This document shows, one piece after another, positions 1 through 9,130 of a DNA stretch of 64,000 bases; position 1 is the stretch's first letter; each line of letters starts with the position of its first letter. The DNA is from Tumebacillus algifaecis (GTDB lineage Bacteria > Bacillota > Bacilli > Tumebacillales > Tumebacillaceae): the NCBI RefSeq assembly GCF_002243515.1, contig NZ_CP022657.1, positions 4,437,501 through 4,501,500 on the forward strand. The letters are read 5' to 3'. The notes under the pieces are model-generated. The model worked only from the letters and a program-made list of their open reading frames with translations. It ran no database searches and was not told the DNA's origin. Made by a program: the position numbers and the translations under genes.

Positions 1-193
1 CACCTCTCACCTCTCACCTCTCACCTCTCACCTCTCACCTCTCACCTCTCACCTCTCACCTCTCACCTCTCACCTCTCACCTCTCACCTCTCACCTCTCA
101 CCTCTCACCTCTCACCTCTCACCTCTCACCTCTCACCTCTCACCTCTCACCTCTCACCTCTCACCTCTCACCTCTCACCTCTCACCTCTCACC
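1..193. repeat. 7-bp tandem repeat (CACCTCT)n
   Basis: About 27 head-to-tail copies of the heptamer CACCTCT run without visible variation from the window edge to the lysS terminator. The array continues beyond base 1, so its full length is unknown. Seven is not a multiple of three, so the array would cycle through all frames and is unlikely to code for protein. Perfect short arrays of this type usually arise by slippage. No spacers are present, so it is not a CRISPR array. Confidence 0.95.
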
Positions 194-195
194 AA

Positions 196-227
196 CAAAA
201 AAAGGACCTAGCCCGAAGGCTAGGTCC
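196..227 (-). terminator. Intrinsic terminator of lysS
   Basis: A perfect 10-bp stem (GGACCTAGCC / GGCTAGGTCC, 204-213 with 218-227) has a CGAA loop. Read on the minus strand it is followed by seven or more T residues. It lies just past the lysS stop codon and separates lysS from the tandem repeat. Confidence 0.9.
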
Positions 228-235
228 TCTCACTC

Positions 236-1750
<1,515 letters not shown>

Positions 1751-1766
1751 TCAACTCCGATAAATT

Positions 1767-2243
1767 CTATTTTTTGATTTCGAGTATCTCATATTCGATC
1801 ATACCTGCGGGTACATTAACTTCAATCTTATCGCCAATCACCCGTCCAAGTAAAGCCCGACCGACCGGAGATTCATTTGAAATCTTGTTCTCTGTCGGAT
1901 CTGCCTCCGCACTTCCGACGATCATGTAGTCCATCACATCGCCAAATTCGAGATCCTTGATCACCACGCGCGAGCCGACGCCGACCGCACCGACCACCAC
2001 GTCCTCATCCCTGATGATCTGAGCATTGCGCAACATTTTCTCCAGCGTCATGATCCTGCCTTCAATAAAAGCCTGCTCGTTTTTCGCATCTTCATACTCC
2101 GAGTTTTCACTGATATCCCCATAACTGATCGCCACTTGAATGCGCTCTGCGACTACGCGCCGTTTCACCGACTTCAGATGGTCCAGCTCTTCTTCTAATT
2201 TCAAAAGCCCACCTTGGGTGAGCAGCGTTTGTTTCTCCAACAT
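1767..2243 (-). CDS. greA: Transcription elongation factor GreA
   Basis: GreA rescues backtracked RNA polymerase by stimulating transcript cleavage. From the start chosen here (M-L-E-K) the protein is 158 aa, the usual family length. An N-terminal coiled coil carries the conserved acidic tip GDISENSEYEDAK, followed by the FKBP-like C-terminal domain (about 80-158). An upstream in-frame ATG at 2267 would add eight residues, but the ribosome site GGGAG lies inside that extension, so the inner ATG is preferred. It lies 22 bp upstream of lysS. Confidence 0.96.
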   Translation of the reverse strand: MLEKQTLLTQGGLLKLEEELDHLKSVKRRVVAERIQVAISYGDISENSEYEDAKNEQAFIEGRIMTLEKMLRNAQIIRDEDVVVGAVGVGSRVVIKDLEFGDVMDYMIVGSAEADPTENKISNESPVGRALLGRVIGDKIEVNVPAGMIEYEILEIKK

Positions 2244-2305
2244 CAGATACCAGCTCCCTTTTTTCAAAAAATGACATAATTTTCGGTGAACAAAAGATTA
2301 TAAGA

Positions 2306-2337
2306 AAAACACTGTCAACCGTCCTCGTCGACAGTGC
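2306..2337. terminator. Bidirectional terminator between the 2384 gene and greA
   Basis: CACTGTC (2311-2317) pairs with GACAGTG (2331-2337). Five A residues precede the stem and CTC plus six T residues follow it, so it can act in either direction. On the minus strand it ends the message of the gene at 2384-3292. A TATAAT-like sequence overlaps the distal side and may begin greA, but no good -35 is visible. Confidence 0.65.
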
Positions 2338-2383
2338 TCTTTTTTATTTCATAAAACATATCTTTCAAAAGATTATAGTTGCT

Positions 2384-3292
2384 TCACACTCGACTTGTCA
2401 ACGTTTCAATTCGCGGTACAAACCCAGTCTTGTCGAGCAGGGCCAGATACTGCACCGGAGCCAACTCCTGACGGCTTTCCTGAATCGCAATGAGCAGCGC
2501 CTCGATCACATTCGTACCGAAACTCCGTCCCTCCAAATCGGGCGTCGTCGTCACCAAATGCTTGACACCGCGCGCTCGCAACAGCTCGACATCGTCCTGC
2601 GTCACCGTGTTCGTCAACACGATCTTCCCATCGAGCCGCTTCGGCAGATGACGCCGAATAAAATGAAAATCCCCAGCGATCACGTCGGCCTCGCGATAGT
2701 GTTTGGCAAATTTCTCTTGAATCTCCTGTTGCTTGTCCCCCGTCGGATACAGAAAACGAATCGGCAAGCGGGTGATCAGCGGGGCGATCATCCGTGCCGC
2801 ACGATCCAGACCCTTGAGCGAGCGGATCGAAAGCGGCAAACCAAGTCCGAACATCAAATCGCCAAACAGCACGACACAATCGATCGCCACCAAAGCCTCG
2901 GCCATGCCAAATCGGTCAACACCTGAGACGAGCAACACCTTTTTGCCGCGCAGCCGGATCAAAGGGTGATCAGCAAGCAGATGCACCACATGACGCTCCA
3001 GCGAATTTTTCAAACCGGAACCGTCCACGATCGGCGAGCGCTTGGCATAACTTGCAATCTCTTCCGCTTCTCGAAACGTGTATCTGCGATTGTTCACATA
3101 TATGTAGCGGTCGATGCCGCCCATTCCGAACGCATCAACCTGTCCGTCCAAGCTTTGAATCGCCGCGATCACTTTCTGACGATCGCCATCGGTACCAAGC
3201 CGTTCGATGAGCACTTCTTGCCCGAACAAACGGATGATCACCTTATGATTGCGCGACGAAGAACCGAGGGAGACGCTGACCACGTGTTTCAC
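2384..3292 (-). CDS. Conserved protein resembling 'quinate 5-dehydrogenase' family
   Basis: The 302-aa product is not confidently assignable by motif. It begins VKHVVSVSLGSSSRNHK, which I recall from Firmicutes proteins annotated as quinate 5-dehydrogenase. A mid-protein stretch, GKKVLLVSGVDRFGMAEAL, could be nucleotide-binding but is not a classic Rossmann GxGxxG. I chose the GTG at 3292 because AGGGGG lies 8 nt upstream. The longer reading to 3442 begins with about 50 low-complexity, Arg-rich residues and has no ribosome site. It sits between dusB and greA, 180 bp from dusB. The biochemical role should be treated as unproven. Confidence 0.7.
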   Translation of the reverse strand: MKHVVSVSLGSSSRNHKVIIRLFGQEVLIERLGTDGDRQKVIAAIQSLDGQVDAFGMGGIDRYIYVNNRRYTFREAEEIASYAKRSPIVDGSGLKNSLERHVVHLLADHPLIRLRGKKVLLVSGVDRFGMAEALVAIDCVVLFGDLMFGLGLPLSIRSLKGLDRAARMIAPLITRLPIRFLYPTGDKQQEIQEKFAKHYREADVIAGDFHFIRRHLPKRLDGKIVLTNTVTQDDVELLRARGVKHLVTTTPDLEGRSFGTNVIEALLIAIQESRQELAPVQYLALLDKTGFVPRIETLTSRV

Positions 3293-3472
3293 GTTTCGAA
3301 CCCCCTGCTGGAAAAGTCTCGAAAATCTTCCCTGGCAATGCGGAACTCGCTCCCTCCGTTGGCAAGCGCCTCCCAAGATCACCTCGAAATCCTCTCTTTC
3401 ATCCTCTCCAGCAAGCGTTCGATTTAGACAGCCCCTCGGCATTTTATCCGTCTTACATGTAGATCAACAATT

Positions 3473-4471
3473 CTAGATCAACACTTCCTGCGCTTCGTGC
3501 CGCACCAGATACTCATAATAGTCGTTCAACGCCTCTTTTAACGATTGCGAAGTTTCGATCAGATTGATCTTATCGCGGAACTGGTTCGAATCGCGCAGAC
3601 CTTTCGTGTACCACGCGATGTGTTTGCGCATTTCCCGCGTCCCTACATACTCGCCCTTTTCATCGACCAGCAAGTCGGTGTGACGCAACGCAACGCGGAT
3701 GCGTTCTTCAGCGGTCGGCATCGGCAGTTCTTCTCCCGTCGCCATGTAGTGCGTGACCGCTCGGAAAATCCACGGGTTACCAAGCGAACCGCGGCCGATC
3801 ATCACACCGTCGCAGCCCGTCTCTTTCAAAAGTTGAACCGCTTTCTGCGGCGAGGTCACATCCCCATTGCCGATCACCGGAATGCTGACCGCAGCTTTCA
3901 CCGCCGAGATGATGCTCCAGTCCGCATGTCCTTGATACATCTGTTTCGCCGTGCGTCCGTGCACCGCTACAGCGCGCGCCCCGGCCTGCTCGACCGCTTT
4001 AGCCACTTCGACCGCATTGATGTTGTCATCATCCCACCCTTTGCGGAACTTGACCGTCACCGGCTTGTTCGGCACCGCCTTGACCACCGCTTCCACGATG
4101 CGCGCCGCATTTTCCGGGTCGCGGGCAAGAGCCGCCCCAGAGCCTGCCTTGTGCACTTTGTTCGCCGGGCAGCCCATGTTGATATCGACAATCGCCGCAT
4201 CGGTCTCTGCGACAAGCTCAGCTGCGATGCGCATCGATTCTGCGTCACAGCCCATCAACTGCATCGACACCGGTTTTTCCTCAGGCAGAATCGTCAGCAT
4301 GGAGCGGGTTTTCGCGTTGCCATGCTGCAAAGCTTTCGTTGCCACCATCTCCGCACAGACCATACCTGCACCCATCTCTTTAGCCAAAACGCGAAAAGAC
4401 GGGTTACAGACCCCAGCCATCGGCGCCAAGATCACATTGTTCTCCAGCTCTACATTTCCGATCTTCAACAT
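3473..4471 (-). CDS. dusB: tRNA-dihydrouridine synthase
   Basis: An FMN-dependent TIM-barrel enzyme that reduces uridines in the D-loop of tRNA. The 332-aa product opens with ILAPMAGVCNPSFR (FMN site) and carries MGCPANKVHKAGSGAAL, which holds the catalytic cysteine of the Dus family. The usual helical C-terminal domain follows. The ATG at 4471 is chosen because TGGAGTGG precedes it; the longer frame to 4570 runs through a terminator hairpin. The gene corresponds to Bacillus yacF/dusB between the XRE gene and lysS. Confidence 0.95.
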   Translation of the reverse strand: MLKIGNVELENNVILAPMAGVCNPSFRVLAKEMGAGMVCAEMVATKALQHGNAKTRSMLTILPEEKPVSMQLMGCDAESMRIAAELVAETDAAIVDINMGCPANKVHKAGSGAALARDPENAARIVEAVVKAVPNKPVTVKFRKGWDDDNINAVEVAKAVEQAGARAVAVHGRTAKQMYQGHADWSIISAVKAAVSIPVIGNGDVTSPQKAVQLLKETGCDGVMIGRGSLGNPWIFRAVTHYMATGEELPMPTAEERIRVALRHTDLLVDEKGEYVGTREMRKHIAWYTKGLRDSNQFRDKINLIETSQSLKEALNDYYEYLVRHEAQEVLI

Positions 4472-4496
4472 GAAACACCACTCCAATCTATAGACA

Positions 4497-4527
4497 GCGA
4501 AAAACACAGACCGACAGACGGTCTGTG
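4497..4527 (-). terminator. Hairpin terminator before dusB
   Basis: A perfect 9-bp stem (CACAGACCG 4505-4513 / CGGTCTGTG 4519-4527) is followed on the minus strand by TTTTTCGC. It lies between the XRE gene and dusB and probably attenuates read-through from the folate operon. Confidence 0.6.
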
Positions 4528-4579
4528 CCTCGCACCGAATTCTTAATGCATTCATCTTACCATCTGTCAACTGCTTTTC

Positions 4580-4798
4580 TCAACCACCAATTGTTAGCGT
4601 CTCGCCTCGCAGCTCTTGTTCCGTCACACCCAACACAGCATGAATGGAGCGCAACAGCTCGTGCGAAGGCATGCGGGTGCCTCGCTCGACCGCCCCGACA
4701 ATCGCGATGGAGACGTGTAATTTGTCAGCCAGTTCCTGCTGGGTGAGGTTCTTCAGCTTTCGGAAGGCTCGCAAACGCTTGCCAATCGTATCTGACAT
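4580..4798 (-). CDS. Small XRE-family HTH regulator (YazB-like)
   Basis: This 72-aa protein is almost entirely a Cro/C1-type helix-turn-helix (LTQQELADKLHVSIAIVGAVE, about residues 18-38). It matches in size and position the small regulator yazB found after folK in Bacillus. The start has a strong GGAAGGGG site 7 nt upstream. Its first 46 bp overlap the 3' end of folK in another frame, which suggests translational coupling. Its target is unknown; its place at the end of the folate operon hints at a local role. Confidence 0.9.
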   Translation of the reverse strand: MSDTIGKRLRAFRKLKNLTQQELADKLHVSIAIVGAVERGTRMPSHELLRSIHAVLGVTEQELRGETLTIGG

Positions 4799-5289
4799 AG
4801 AAAGACCCCTTCCTTCCCATCCACCTGATTGGCCATGTCTGACACGGTTTGCTGCGTCACAGGGTGAACCTTGGCGCCTGCAATTTCAGCGAGCGGTAGT
4901 AGGACAAATGCGCGTTCCCCCATGCGGGGATGTGGTAAGATGAGCTCCGCCGTGTCCATGACCTGCTTGTCCATGAGCAGGATGTCTATATCTAATGTAC
5001 GAGGTCCCCATTTCATATCCCTTTGACGACCCATGTCTAATTCTGTAGAACTGGTGATTTCCAGCAATTTTTTTGCATCGAGTGACGTTTTGATTTCCAA
5101 AGCCAAGTTCAGAAAATCGGGTTGGGCGATCATCCCGACCGGAGCGGTCTCATACACCGAAGATATTTGAGTCACTCGAATATCGGGATGTCGATCCAGA
5201 CGCAAGATGGCTTCGCGCAGAGTCTGCTCGCGGTCACCCAGATTTGAACCGAGCGACAGGTAGGCGGTATGGAGCGGATTATCGTTCAC
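4753..5289 (-). CDS. folK: 2-amino-4-hydroxy-6-hydroxymethyldihydropteridine pyrophosphokinase
   Basis: FolK transfers pyrophosphate from ATP to hydroxymethyl-dihydropterin, the step before dihydropteroate synthase. The 178-aa product shows the family opening YLSLGSNLGDR and the signature KWGPRTLDIDILLMD. The GTG start has GGAGG 6 nt upstream. The gene overlaps folB by 11 bp upstream and the XRE gene by 46 bp downstream, so the group is a tight operon. The C-terminal 15 or so residues lie in the overlap and look unconserved. Confidence 0.96.
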   Translation of the reverse strand: MNDNPLHTAYLSLGSNLGDREQTLREAILRLDRHPDIRVTQISSVYETAPVGMIAQPDFLNLALEIKTSLDAKKLLEITSSTELDMGRQRDMKWGPRTLDIDILLMDKQVMDTAELILPHPRMGERAFVLLPLAEIAGAKVHPVTQQTVSDMANQVDGKEGVFLCQIRLASVCEPSES

Positions 5290-5638
5290 GGATGACCTCC
5301 ACCGCGACGCCCGACAGCAGTCCTGCGATCGGCGGCATCGGCTTGGTAACTTTTACCTGCACCTTTTGCACGCGCAAAAACGAGGTGAGCATCTGCTTGG
5401 CGATTCGCTCGGCCAGCGTTTCGATCAACTGCACCGGCTCCCCGTCCATGATCTGTCTGATCTCCTCATACGCTTCCGCATAATTGACCGTCTTGGTCAG
5501 ATCGTCCGATTCCCCCGCTTCCTGTAGCGAGGTGTACAAAACCAAATCGGCATAAAAGCGCTGCCCCAGCCGATTTTCCTCTTCCAAAACGCCGTGGTAG
5601 CCGTAAAACTCCATGCCGGAAATATAGATCGCGTCCAT
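5279..5638 (-). CDS. folB: Dihydroneopterin aldolase
   Basis: FolB converts 7,8-dihydroneopterin to hydroxymethyl-dihydropterin in folate synthesis. The 119-aa length is typical of the octameric family. Visible signatures are FYGYHGVLEEENRLGQRF, VNYAEAY, and VKVTKPMPPIAG, which holds the conserved lysine. It follows folP by 19 bp and overlaps folK. Confidence 0.96.
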   Translation of the reverse strand: MDAIYISGMEFYGYHGVLEEENRLGQRFYADLVLYTSLQEAGESDDLTKTVNYAEAYEEIRQIMDGEPVQLIETLAERIAKQMLTSFLRVQKVQVKVTKPMPPIAGLLSGVAVEVIRER

Positions 5639-5657
5639 TGTCGGTCTTCTCCTTCGC

Positions 5658-6854
5658 CTAGCGCACCATCGCGTCGGTCATGCGGGCGACGCGCGCCATT
5701 TCTTTTACATCATGCACACGGACGATGTCCACACCTTTGGCGATGCCAAGCGCCACCGTGGCCGCAGTGCCTTCTACGCGTTCTGTGACTGGCAGGTCGA
5801 GTGCATTCCCGATCATCGATTTGCGGGAAGTGCCGAGCAAAACGGGATAGCCCAGTCCCTTAAAATCGTCCATCCGCTTCATCAGATAGAGATTTTGCTC
5901 ATGCGTCTTGCCAAATCCGATGCCCGGATCGAGGATGATGTTTTCCTCGCGCACCCCGGCCTCCCGGGCCAGCGCGATCGACTCACGGATGTCGCGGACG
6001 ACGCCTGTGATCACATCATGCTCATAGGGTGTCTCGCGGTTGTGCATCAAGATCACCGGACAGTCCAGCTCTGCGCAGACTCGGGCCATCTCCGGGTCTT
6101 TTTTGAAACCCCAAACATCATTGACGATGTGCGCACCCGCTTCGATCGCAGCTTTGGCCACATCAGATTTATAAGTATCGATCGAAATCGGGATCGCAAG
6201 CTCTTTCGACAGACGCTCGATGATCGGAATCACCCTCTGCATCTCTTCCTCCGCTGCGACCGGAGCATGGCCCGGGCGGGTCGATTCGCCGCCGATGTCG
6301 AGGATGTCAGCACCTGCTGCGATCATCTCTTGCGCATGTTGGACCGCCCTGTCCAGATCGGTCCAGCTCCCACCATCGGAAAACGAATCGGGAGTGACAT
6401 TTAGTATCCCCATGATCAACGTGCGGGTTCCGAATTCCCAGGTGAATCTATCATTGGCAAAGGTCAGCCGCTGTGGCCGTTTGGCTTCAAATCGGTTCAG
6501 AACCTCGGCCAGTTCAACGCTGAGCTGTTTGAGGCCGAAGGGCTGGATTCGCAATTTGTCGATCACTTCGAGAAACTGCCGCTTGGTGCCCATCAGCACG
6601 ATGGAGGAGTCGCCAGCCGTCAGTCCGGCCACATCGCGATGCACAGCCGCATCGCCGCCGCGAGCCAGCATTTCTTGCTTCAACACGTTGGCCGCCTTCA
6701 GACTGACCTGATCGATGCGAATCACAAAACCTCGTCCTTTGTTCAGCATGATCCGATTCCCGGCCTCTGTGGAGCCGACCAAGCGAAACTCGGAGTACAG
6801 GTGCGCTTCGTTTTCAATATGTATCACATACGGATTGTATCTCACGTTTCCCAT
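5658..6854 (-). CDS. folP: Dihydropteroate synthase with N-terminal extension
   Basis: FolP condenses p-aminobenzoate with the pterin pyrophosphate and is the sulfonamide target. The TIM-barrel core begins about residue 140 with MGILNVTPDSFSDGG, followed by DILDIGGESTRPG and the SRKSMIG loop near the end. The protein is 398 aa, over 100 residues longer than the Bacillus enzyme (about 285). The extra N-terminal domain of about 130 residues is of unknown function. The frame is open to 6968, but a terminator and a promoter lie at 6877-6918, so the start must be the ATG at 6854 or the GTG at 6845, which is better spaced from GGGGG. The pab genes usually beside it are absent. Confidence 0.93.
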   Translation of the reverse strand: MGNVRYNPYVIHIENEAHLYSEFRLVGSTEAGNRIMLNKGRGFVIRIDQVSLKAANVLKQEMLARGGDAAVHRDVAGLTAGDSSIVLMGTKRQFLEVIDKLRIQPFGLKQLSVELAEVLNRFEAKRPQRLTFANDRFTWEFGTRTLIMGILNVTPDSFSDGGSWTDLDRAVQHAQEMIAAGADILDIGGESTRPGHAPVAAEEEMQRVIPIIERLSKELAIPISIDTYKSDVAKAAIEAGAHIVNDVWGFKKDPEMARVCAELDCPVILMHNRETPYEHDVITGVVRDIRESIALAREAGVREENIILDPGIGFGKTHEQNLYLMKRMDDFKGLGYPVLLGTSRKSMIGNALDLPVTERVEGTAATVALGIAKGVDIVRVHDVKEMARVARMTDAMVR

Positions 6855-6876
6855 TCCCCCTTGCCAAACTTTATTT

Positions 6877-6885
6877 ATTATAGCA
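6877..6885 (-). promoter_or_regulatory. Extended -10 promoter of the folate operon
   Basis: On the minus strand TGCTATAAT is a perfect TGnTATAAT extended -10 element, about 22 nt before the folP ATG. No convincing -35 is visible, as is common with an extended -10. It lies between the cysK terminator and folP, so folP-folB-folK-XRE form their own transcription unit. Confidence 0.7.
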
Positions 6886-6893
6886 AATGACAC

Positions 6894-6918
6894 AAAAAAA
6901 GATTGCCCGCCGGCAATC
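6894..6918 (-). terminator. Intrinsic terminator of cysK (distal)
   Basis: GATTGCC (6901-6907) pairs with GGCAATC (6912-6918) and is followed on the minus strand by seven T residues. It is the second of two hairpins after cysK and lies inside the over-long reading of folP. Confidence 0.88.
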
Positions 6919-6937
6919 TTTTCGGACTGCAAACAAA

Positions 6938-6966
6938 GCCCTTCTGTTGCCAAAGCAACAAAGGGC
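6938..6966 (-). terminator. Second hairpin after cysK (proximal)
   Basis: GCCCTT-TGTTGC (6938-6950, one bulged base) pairs with GCAACA-AAGGGC (6955-6966). On the minus strand it is followed by TTTGTTTG, a weaker tail. It probably acts in tandem with the terminator at 6894-6918. Confidence 0.6.
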
Positions 6967-7016
6967 ATTTGTCTGCTCTATAAAACGCTCTTCATGGCGC
7001 TTGTTGGAACGATCGA

Positions 7017-7940
7017 TTACTCGAACTGGAACAGTGCGGTAGACAGGTAGCGCTCACCGGTAGACGGAGCTACGGTCAGGACTTTCTTGCCCTTGCCGAG
7101 CTTCTTCGCGATTTGCAGTGCAGCGTACACGTTGCCGCCCGTCGAGATGCCGACGAGAATGCCTTCGTCTTTCGCCAGACGACGCGCATACTCGAATGCG
7201 ATCTCGTTGTCCACTTGGACGATCTCATCGACTTGCTCGGTGTTCATGATCGACGGAACGAAACCTGCACCGATCCCTTGGATCTTGTGCGGGCCCGGCG
7301 CACCACCGGAAAGCACCGGAGATGCGGACGGCTCGACCGCGACGATCTTGATGTTGGCATTCTTGCCTTTCAGCACTTCACCGACGCCTGTGATCGTACC
7401 GCCCGTGCCAACGCCTGCTACAAAAGCATCCAGCTCGCCATCGAACGCTTCGAGAATCTCAACTGCGGTCGTTTCGCGGTGGATCTTCGGGTTGTTCGGG
7501 TTATCAAACTGTTGCGGAATGAACCAAGAGGGATTTTCTTCTTTCAGCGCTTTAGCCTTGGCAATCGCACCTTTCATGCCTTCCGATCCTGGCGTGAGCA
7601 CGAGTTCTGCACCATAAGCGCGCAACAGGTTACGACGCTCGATCGACATGGTGTCCGGCATGACCAGCACGGCACGGTAGCCTTTCGCTGCAGCAATCAT
7701 CGCCAGACCGATCCCAGTGTTGCCCGAAGTCGGCTCGACGATTGTGTCGCCCGGCTTGATTTCGCCAGCCTTTTCCGCTTCCACGATCATCGAGTAGGCG
7801 ATGCGGTCTTTTACAGAACCGCCTGGGTTGAACGATTCAAGCTTTACATAGATCTCCGCATCATCCGGGCCTGCGATGGTGTTCAGTTTCACGATCGGCG
7901 TCTGGCCGATCAGCTCTGCAATGTTGTTGGCAATACGCAT
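7017..7940 (-). CDS. cysK: Cysteine synthase (O-acetylserine sulfhydrylase)
   Basis: A PLP enzyme that makes cysteine from O-acetylserine and sulfide. The 307-aa product shows [12 protein letters not shown], with the PLP lysine at about residue 43, then [11 protein letters not shown], which binds the substrate carboxylate, and [10 protein letters not shown] for PLP phosphate. The ATG has AGGGGAGG upstream. It has its own promoter region with a candidate operator and two tandem terminators, so it appears monocistronic. In Bacillus it lies in the same place between hslO and the pab/fol genes. Confidence 0.97.
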   Translation of the reverse strand: MRIANNIAELIGQTPIVKLNTIAGPDDAEIYVKLESFNPGGSVKDRIAYSMIVEAEKAGEIKPGDTIVEPTSGNTGIGLAMIAAAKGYRAVLVMPDTMSIERRNLLRAYGAELVLTPGSEGMKGAIAKAKALKEENPSWFIPQQFDNPNNPKIHRETTAVEILEAFDGELDAFVAGVGTGGTITGVGEVLKGKNANIKIVAVEPSASPVLSGGAPGPHKIQGIGAGFVPSIMNTEQVDEIVQVDNEIAFEYARRLAKDEGILVGISTGGNVYAALQIAKKLGKGKKVLTVAPSTGERYLSTALFQFE

Positions 7941-7968
7941 GAAAAAAACCTCCCCTGTTTATATAAAA

Positions 7969-7992
7969 CCAAGTATTGTAGTTGGAATTATA
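7969..7992 (-). promoter_or_regulatory. cysK -10 region with overlapping imperfect palindrome
   Basis: A TATAAT element (7987-7992, minus) lies about 50 nt before the cysK start. Just downstream, where transcription would begin, is a 17-bp imperfect dyad of CCAAnTA/TAnTTGG form (7969-7985, 6 of 8 pairs). In Bacillus cysK is repressed by CymR, so an operator here would make sense, but I cannot match the site to the CymR consensus with confidence. Confidence 0.4.
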
Positions 7993-8033
7993 CTGTATGT
8001 TGGTTCCAGTTTATCGCGGAACGGCTTTTTCTG

Positions 8034-8930
8034 TCAATCCCTCTTCGCATCTGTGACCAACCCGAGCAGTTCGGCCTCATTAAAATGGTAGACTTCGCCG
8101 CAGAAATGGCAGGACAGTTCGGCCTGCTTGTCCTCTTCGACAATCTTGACCAGTTCCGCTTCACCGAGCGAGATCAGACCGCGGGCAAAACGATCGCGTG
8201 AGCAGTCGCACTGGAAACGGATCTCGACTTTATCATTGAAATTGACCTCGCCTGGAATCAAGCGCTGCAAAATCTGCTCTGGCGTATGGCCTTTTTCGAG
8301 CAATGTCGTGACGTGTGGGAACTGCTTGATCTGATCTTCGATATAATCGATGTCTTCGTCAGAGACACCGGGCAGCAATTGCAACAGGAAGCCGCCCGCT
8401 TGCGTCACCGTTTGATCTTTGCCGACCAACACGCCCAGACCGAGCGCAGACGGCGTCTGTTCGGACTGCGCGAAGTAATAGAGAAAATCGTCGCCGATCT
8501 CTCCGGTCGCCAGCGGTACCGAGCCGATATACGGTTCTTTCAAGCCCAGGTCTTTGATGACAAAAAGGAACCCCTCACCAACTGCACTGCCGACGTCGAG
8601 CTTTTCCACATCGCCAAAGACGATGCCGTCGTTCGGAGGCAGTTCGACCTGCGGGTTCTCGACATAGCCGCGCACATGCCCTTCGCTGTCTGCCGTCGCT
8701 ACGATCCGACCGAGCGGCCCATCCCCGCGAATCTGCAAGGTTACGGTCTCTTTGCCTTTTAACATCACACCCATGATCGCAGCCATCGTCGCCGTCCGGC
8801 CCAGTGCGGCACTGGCCAGCGCCAGCGCATTGTTGCGGTCCGAAAGCTCACGGACAAGTTCTGTCGTTATACATGCAAACGCGCGCAGTTTCCCATCGAG
8901 TGCAGTTGCGCGTACCAAATAATCGTTCAT
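8034..8930 (-). CDS. hslO: Hsp33 redox-regulated chaperonin
   Basis: Hsp33 is a cytosolic holdase activated when its zinc-bound cysteines oxidise. The 298-aa length is typical. The C-terminal zinc module is intact: QCDCSRDRF gives CxC and LSCHFCGEV gives CxxC. The N-terminal substrate-binding domain begins MNDYLVRATA. The start has a GGGGAGG site. In Bacillus hslO (yacC) also precedes cysK; here the upstream neighbour coaX is missing and a divergent ATP-grasp gene takes its place. Confidence 0.97.
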   Translation of the reverse strand: MNDYLVRATALDGKLRAFACITTELVRELSDRNNALALASAALGRTATMAAIMGVMLKGKETVTLQIRGDGPLGRIVATADSEGHVRGYVENPQVELPPNDGIVFGDVEKLDVGSAVGEGFLFVIKDLGLKEPYIGSVPLATGEIGDDFLYYFAQSEQTPSALGLGVLVGKDQTVTQAGGFLLQLLPGVSDEDIDYIEDQIKQFPHVTTLLEKGHTPEQILQRLIPGEVNFNDKVEIRFQCDCSRDRFARGLISLGEAELVKIVEEDKQAELSCHFCGEVYHFNEAELLGLVTDAKRD

Positions 8931-9073
8931 CTTGTTTATTCCTCCCCAAAACTAACCGGTTCAACAACCTGTTGTGTGGTTGGAAAATCTTGCCCACCCC
9001 AACCGCTTTCTCTATGTTAGCATGTTCCTTCTGCTGTTGTAAGTATACGATGTCGCTTGAAAATGGTGAGTCA

Positions 9074-9099
9074 CTGTGCCGCTTTCTTTCATAAGATAG
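9074..9099 (+). promoter_or_regulatory. Candidate sigma-K promoter of the YheC/D-like gene
   Basis: CATAAGATA (9091-9099) fits the sigma-K -10 pattern CATAnnnTA. An AC dinucleotide (9074-9075) lies 15 nt upstream, slightly short of the usual 16-17. The downstream gene belongs to a spore-coat-associated family, which agrees with mother-cell expression. Confidence 0.35.
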
Positions 9100-9130
9100 G
9101 TGAGCAACCCCGCACAGGAGGGTGAGCCGA

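Noticed and set aside
1-193. CRISPR or telomere-like element
   Set aside because: 7-bp units without spacers on what looks like an internal chromosomal region; a simple tandem repeat explains it.
6855-6968. Extended N-terminus of folP to 6968
   Set aside because: It contains the cysK terminator and the extended -10 promoter, so it cannot be translated from the folP message.
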